Positions 59,054 through 64,000 of a DNA stretch of 64,000 nucleotides are shown here, one piece after another (positions within the stretch are counted from its first letter, which is position 1; every line of letters starts with the position of its first letter). The DNA is from Aphanomyces cochlioides (Eukaryota > Oomycota > Saprolegniomycetes > Saprolegniales > Verrucalvaceae): NCBI GenBank assembly GCA_019828595.1, contig JAHQRK010000004.1, positions 186,001 through 250,000 of the forward strand, given 5' to 3'. The position numbers and the translations under genes are program-made. Under the pieces are notes generated by a model. The model saw only the letters and a list, made by a program, of their open reading frames with translations. It was not told the origin of the DNA and ran no database searches.

Positions 59054-59191
59054 TATCAATTGTAAGTCTAATACATTTGCTGTGTTTATGTGAACTTCAT
59101 TGTATTTGTGCCAAAGTCTGGGTTTTCCCGCAACCCCTTTGGCACAAATACATTTAACATTTAATGCATATCCCCAGAAGCATAAGAGTTT

Positions 59192-59447
59192 TGATGGCCT
59201 CTTGAAATTGTTTGGTATACTCCTTTAGCCGCTGCTCATGCCGAGGCAGGCCCGTTCGCTACAATTGGAGCCGCTGCCGAAGATAAAGCGCAAAGCGTTC
59301 TTGCCGCTTGGCAACACAGCGCATGTCATGGGAGGTCAAGACGAAAAGAATAGCACAACTTATACCAGAGGGATAAAATGAAACACTTGCTTTCAATAAA
59401 GTTTTGATGGTCCTCCCATCAAATTGTTGGCATACTCCTTTAACCGC
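59192..59447. repeat. direct repeat pair, possibly relic signal-peptide regions
   Basis: GTTTTGATGG-CCTC ... ATACTCCTTTAGCCGC (about 59192-59232) recurs as GTTTTGATGGTCCTC ... ATACTCCTTTAACCGC (about 59404-59447). The second copy runs directly into a decayed LRR exon 1. Confidence 0.5.
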
Positions 59448-59590
59448 AGCGGGTGTTGCTCAAGCTTGACGCTCGTTACGTAGCTTAAAGGCACGATCCA
59501 AGGCAACAGAACGCAGCAACCCCAGCTAAGTATCTCACAAGTGTACAATTTTTTTCATTTTGACCATTTCATCCGAACTTCCTGCCAAAG
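59440..59590 (+). pseudogene. relic exon 1 of an LRR receptor-like gene
   Basis: GCGGGTGTTGCTCAAGCTTG (about 59446), AGCTTGACGCTC, then ATCCAAGGCAAC and TCACAAGTGTACAATTTTTT line up with exon 1 of copies F and E (signal peptide end, LTL, DTI-GN and QVYNF segments). The frame is destroyed. It shows that the cluster once had another copy here. Confidence 0.45.
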
Positions 59591-59599
59591 TTTGGTCAA

Positions 59600-59790
59600 A
59601 TCGATGTTGTCAATTTCACACAAATTTGGACTTTCCAGTCGATTTGCCGAATCGATTTTGAATGTCTTTTTCTCTTTAAATGTATCTTCTACCAAGGCCA
59701 TTTAAACGAATGCTCCTAGAGCCATCAGGTACACTGGGGATGCGCAGCTTTAGCGCAAGGAACCCTTGTTGTTGCGATTTTTCTGTCAAG
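59600..59790 (-). repeat. dispersed repeat, inverted partner of 19089-19290
   Basis: See the partner entry. The flank (about 59.86 kb) also has TGATTGGCTAGTCGATT as beside the partner. Confidence 0.6.
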
Positions 59791-60104
59791 GCCAGAGTGG
59801 GTAGTTACGTTGTGACAAAATTAAAGGTATACGATTGGCTGAAAATTTTGAATAGTAAAAGCTGATTGGCTAGTCGATTCTCAAATCGATTTGCCAAGTC
59901 TATTCGATGCTCCAAGTTTGAATCGATTTGACAATATCTTGCATACAATATTCGATGAAATGGTACAGCTTAAAAGGCAATCGGGATATACTCATGTACA
60001 TTTATTCACTGTCAGCTTTATTGCTTTGCCCTCCAGTACAATTGGAAATTCATCATGCAGCATTGTATATAACTCGACTTGGTTCGTCGTCACACATACA
60101 AGAT

Positions 60105-61396
60105 TTAATTTGCGTGGGGACTCGCTGGCTGGTGGATGTAAATTGCATGGTTCGCCGTAGTTGACGGGTCGTTGTATTTGCTGCAATTGGAGCTGCAAAT
60201 TGTATTGCGGCTGTACAATGCATAGCCCTCTCGGCACTTGATGACAAGTCTCCAGAAAAAGCTAAGCAGGACAAGACCAGAGACACATAAAGAGAAGGCC
60301 AACGCAATCGACTCGAATGTCCCATTTTTAGAGTCTACGGCAATTTTTTTAGCATGTCTGCCACGAAAGGAATCGAATCTTACCCTTGTCATCATAAGAG
60401 TCATAATATCCCCAATAGCAGATATAGACTGTTTGTATTGCCGTCGCTCGATTGCTCGTGGTATACGCATCTCGGTCAGTGGCGGCGCTTGATGTAATGC
60501 CGCGGACAAAGTTGGAATTCTGGCCACAGATAGTCAAAGCCGAGTTGTACGAATTCGATTCCAATGCCAACTTGACTCCCCCAGAGGTGATGCGATTGTA
60601 TACACTCGAATCGACTGTAAGAAGCAGACTGGGATTGTCATTCAAGTCTCTATAAAGTGCCAAGCAGCATCAGCATAATCAAAGGTGGGGGGACTTACAG
60701 GGCGTTGAAAGGATACGGGGGGAAATTCGCGTACGACAGTGCGAGCTGCGATAAATTGTTGCCGCGGAAATATCTAGCGTTATATTACATATTGGGAAAT
60801 ATTTGAATAGGATGAAATACCGTACAAGTGTTGGAGTTTGGGCAAATATGCCCAGAGTAGATTTGGATTCCAAGGTAACCCCCCTTGATTGTAGCTCACA
60901 TCCCTACGCAGTCAAAGGAGGCTGTCGGGGGGATATTCTTACAAAGTCTGGACGCTCACCAGCGTCTGAATCCATCGATTCATGAGTGCATTGTGACTTA
61001 AATTCCTACGACAATCATGAGCTAGACAAGAGATTCAAAATACGTACAAAAGATTGAGTGAAATTGGAATTGGACATGAAATTTCACGGATTTGATTCAA
61101 CGACAAATCACTACAATAGTCGACATCAAGACGATATATTCACAGAGAATAGTAGTAACTTACATGGATGTTGCAGAGGGAGGCAGCGCTTGGATCGATG
61201 AGATGTTCAAGTTGGAGAAATTGTACGTTGACGAGTTATTTTGGATAGAGAGAAACGTCGTGTTGCCTTGAATGGTGTCATTCAAGCATGGAATTTGTAA
61301 ATTATTGGAGGTCGAACAAAGCGTTAAGATCCGTGAGGCTTGGGCGATGCCAGCAGAGGCAGCTAGTAGGAAGCGAAAGACAGCTATTGAGGCCAT
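60105..61396 (-). CDS. LRR receptor-like transmembrane protein (copy H)
   Basis: Exons 61396-61164, 61110-61048, 61005-60943, 60903-60826, 60773-60699, 60649-60384 and 60334-60105 (sizes 233, 63, 63, 78, 75, 266, 230) total 1008 nt, 335 residues. The ATG at 61396 gives the signal peptide MASIAVFRFLLAASAGIAQA. Cap LTLCSTSNN ... PCLNDTIQG. LRR exons DLSLNQIREIS, NLSHNALMNRW, DVSYNQGGL and FRGNNLSQLAL. Juxtamembrane domain DLNDNPSLLLTVDSSVYN ... CGQNSNFVRGITS. TM: ALAFSLCVSGLVLLSFFW. Tail YALYSRNTICSSNCS then YNDPST ... SPHAN. Closest to copies G and I. No lesion is seen. Confidence 0.8.
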
Positions 61397-62421
61397 TTGC
61401 TTGAAAATTGAACACTGTTCCGACAAGGGTTCGTTCAAATATCTAGTCAGGCGATGAATTCAATATCGCATGCAATAAAAATTGGAGATCCCAGAGTCCA
61501 GGAGCTGTCGGCGGGTTGTCCAACATGCAACTCCATTTTTTGTGTACTGCATCGTCAAGTCCGACATGGTGTGAGATCAATTGTAGCAAAGTGTATTCCC
61601 CACATGCCATCCACGGTCAATGGAGCTTCTTTCAACGAGTTAGCGCGTAATGCTCTCAAGTTGTTTCAATTCCTCTGACCCCCTTTCAGACCCAAAGAAA
61701 CACTTGCAGAATCCAATATGTGTGCCTTGTCGTTGTGTCGAGTATCGCGATCTTCGGACAACGAAATGACAAGCATCGCAACGACGACGACGACGACATC
61801 CGTGCCAACGAAACGATCAACAATTGTCGAGGCATTTCACAGACGTCCGTCCATAGTATGCAAATGTTCAAATGCTGTCAATGTCACTTGAAAAGTCCAT
61901 AAGTTTGGGCCACTTTACACCGAATACTTGAAGAAAGAGTTGCTGATCGTGGTCAATTTCCAAGGCGACGTTGATTGCGTCAATAGATTTCTTTCGATTA
62001 GAAATCGAAAGACACTGAGCCAGAGTCCAGCAGCTGTCGTGACGTACAATGCAAGTAAATTCATGCACCGCGTCGGCAAATCCCACATGCAATCACGTCA
62101 GGGATACCTTGACCGGTGGGCGATTTTATTCGGATATTCACGCCAGAATGGACAAAGCTTACACCTTCTTGAGTTTCCAATGGAATTCATGAAGGATGAG
62201 CAAGATATCGACACAACGGGGGAAGGAATGGCCTAGTTTCTTTCAAATTTTCGTCCGAGAGACGACAAATCAAGTGTGAGTCCCCCCCCCCCGCTTGGAG
62301 TCTTCGCTATGATCGCATGGGGAATGATTCGAGATATACAAGAGCTGACAAGCCGTTGAACAATCATGCCATGGCATAAGTTTTGCATTCACGAAAAGAA
62401 TAGTCATTGTCATTTTCCATA
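61397..62421. other. intergenic, no gene recognised
   Basis: A 102-codon frame at 61928-62236 (+) has no recognisable domain. CATCGCAACGACGACGACGA near 61.78 kb is low complexity. A C10 run lies at about 62.28 kb. Confidence 0.4.
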
Positions 62422-63242
62422 CTAATGGTATAATACACTTTGCAAAACTCTTGGACTTAGTATGACGTCAAAGATTGAATTTGCTTGGGGAGTCGGTGGT
62501 TGCTCAGTGTAAATGGCACGGTTGGCCGTCGTCGATGGGTCGTTGTATCCGCTGCAATTGGAGCTCCCAATCGTCTCTCGGGTGTATAGTTGATAGCGCT
62601 CTCTCGCCACTTGGCAGCGATCGTTCTCACGACAAGCCAAAGCACGAGGATGCCACAGGCGCATATACCCAAGACGACGAGTAGATTGTCCACGGCATTT
62701 TTTTCACCAAGTTGAGCCTATCACGCACAAAAATGTCAACACTTACGAATCCAGGTATAGTCGGAATATCCCCAATAGCATGATTGTAGACACTTGAGTC
62801 GACTGAGAGAACGAGATTGGAATTGTCATTCAAGTCTCTAAATTGCAGTAAACTCAAGGGGGGGGGCGACAGGGGAACTTACAAGGCATTGAAGGGAAAA
62901 GGGGGGAAATTGGCGTTCGACAGCGACAGCTGCGATAAATTGTTGCCACGGAAATATCTAGCACGGCATTTGTACTGCAATAGTCGACAACATGACGATA
63001 TTTTCACAGAGCATCGCTGAAACTTACATGGATGTTGCAGAGGGAGGCAGAGCTTGGATCGACGAGATGCTCAACTTGGAGAAATTGTACGTTGACGAGT
63101 CATTTTGGAGAAACGTCGTATTGCCTTGAATGGTGTCGTTCAAGCATGGAACTTGTAGGTTATTGGAAGTCGAACAAAGCGTTAAGATCAGCGAGGCCTG
63201 GGCGACGCCAGCAGACGCAGCTAGTACTAGTAGGAAACTCAT
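62422..63242 (-). pseudogene. LRR receptor-like protein, copy I (exons deleted)
   Basis: Exon 1 (63242-63028) is nearly that of copy H. The next family exon found is the fifth (62957-62883, 75 nt), so exons 2-4 are deleted between intron 1 and intron 4. The juxtamembrane exon (62837-62747) is cut from about 270 to 91 nt, which changes phase. A 2-nt insertion in the tail (GAGAGAG) shifts frame again, TICSS became TIGSS, and the usual stop after PQAN is lost. All signs point to a dead gene derived from an H-like copy. Confidence 0.8.
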
Positions 63243-63985
63243 ATTCGCTGGAAAATTTCAAACTGTTTCGACAACAACATGGTTCCTTTCCAAGTTATCA
63301 ACGTCTGTCTCGTTGGCGTTAACTAAATTGTTGTTGTGCGTTGTAGCTGCGGGTCGAATCAGAGCAAAAGATTGTCCACGTTGTATGAAGAATGCACGCA
63401 GTCAAACCCAAGTAAATCCACACGAAGGGGAAGAAATGAGTGCAATTGGTTTGAATTTTTGCGCTGATAGTCGACGTAAGAGATACTGTGGTCAATCGAG
63501 AATCCACCTCGACTACAATGAAAGCTGGGAACTTTGAATTTATATCTCCCTTATATAGCTTGAAATCTTTGATTAACTATGTACGGCATGGCGACATATA
63601 TATCTCGACGGCGTATTGATTGCGGATATGCAAGGGCAGTACAGTAGTTAGCTTTGCTTGAATAATATGTTTATTCGTGTCTTGGAGTGGCGAGATGGTG
63701 GACACTCAGGTCTCGCTCGCTAAGCACAAGAGTTTCATCGCTCGATCCAATTTTTGGCCTATTCCCCTTGACCTCCTGCTGATATTACTCCTCGTTGCCC
63801 TCCGTTTGCTACAGCATGGAATTGTCTAACAACAACAAATGCGACTTCCACGTCCTTTCATGCAACGAAATGTATAATCGATCTCGCGAATCCTCGACGA
63901 TTATTCACAGCCATGACTTGTACTTTGCCCTCCAGAACTCTTGGAATTTCATCATGTAACTAGTTTCCATAAAATACTGAAACAT
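63243..63985. other. intergenic up to the right edge
   Basis: No gene. Around 63.92-63.96 kb, CTTTGCCCTCCAG ... TTGGAATTTCATCATG matches the 3' flank of copy H (about 60.02-60.06 kb). Confidence 0.4.
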
Positions 63986-64000
63986 TTAGTGTTCTTGGGG
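63986..64000 (-). CDS. probable 3' end of another LRR receptor-like gene (partial)
   Basis: On the minus strand the last bases read CCC CAA GAA CAC TAA, close to the TPQAH-stop and SPHAN-stop ends of copies G and H. The downstream flank also matches that of H. Only five codons are in the window. Confidence 0.35.
   Translation of the reverse strand, partial: PQEH

Noticed and set aside
13629..63242. Receptor kinases
   Set aside because: I looked for kinase motifs (HRD, DFG) after the TM exons of the LRR copies and saw none in the window.
1..64000. CRISPR arrays, bacterial operons or rRNA genes
   Set aside because: No regularly spaced identical repeats with unique spacers, no Shine-Dalgarno-type operons, no rRNA; the window is eukaryotic.

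Overview
The window looks like a chromosome segment of an oomycete, most likely in the Saprolegniales/Aphanomyces area. The evidence is very short GT-AG introns (34-55 bp), a secreted GH10 xylanase with a CBM1 module, a clustered family of secreted/TM leucine-rich-repeat proteins, a Crinkler/RHS-type NTPase, and Ty1/copia, PiggyBac, Crypton, pogo and Tc1 elements. No species can be named from sequence alone.

Layout. 1-2.9 kb: 5' part of an intact-looking Ty1/copia retrotransposon (minus strand). 3.8-5.1 kb: GH10-CBM1 xylanase. 6.8-11.5 kb: PiggyBac-type transposon whose transposase gene is interrupted by a 2.4-kb Crypton (tyrosine recombinase) insertion. 13.6-29.9 kb and 48.5-63.2 kb: a receptor-like family made of a signal peptide, a Cys-containing cap, LRR exons, a juxtamembrane domain, one TM helix and a short tail. 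Four copies look coding by my exon reconstruction plus one minimal copy; several are broken. Exon sizes are strongly conserved (about 221-236, 63, 63, 78-81, 75, 266-320 nt, tail exon). Pogo, Tc1/mariner-like and PIF-like elements and MITEs lie between the copies.

30,020-47,237: a complete 17.2-kb Polinton/Maverick (endogenous polintovirus-like element), inserted 3' of one LRR gene. It has 280-bp terminal inverted repeats that start with AG and is flanked by a perfect 6-bp target-site duplication, GCCCTA. It is much more AT-rich than its surroundings. It carries protein-primed DNA polymerase B, a chromodomain integrase, A32/FtsK-type packaging ATPase, adenain-like protease, penton-type minor capsid protein, double-jelly-roll major capsid protein (MCP), a fibre with a C-terminal S74 chaperone, a pVI/PX-like protein, a viral zinc finger and several small proteins. 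The MCP frame is interrupted by one in-frame TGA. Near the right TIR sits a higher-GC, intron-containing gene for a P-loop NTPase with a REase-like domain and a helix-hairpin-helix, of the Crinkler/RHS type. This is apparently host-type cargo captured by the virus-like element and is the most interesting observation here.

As a system: replication (PolB), integration (integrase plus chromodomain), morphogenesis (MCP, penton, protease, ATPase, PX-like) and attachment (S74 fibre) are all present, so the element could have been a virion-forming mobile element. The flanking LRR cluster is evolving by exon loss, duplication, conversion and pseudogenisation.
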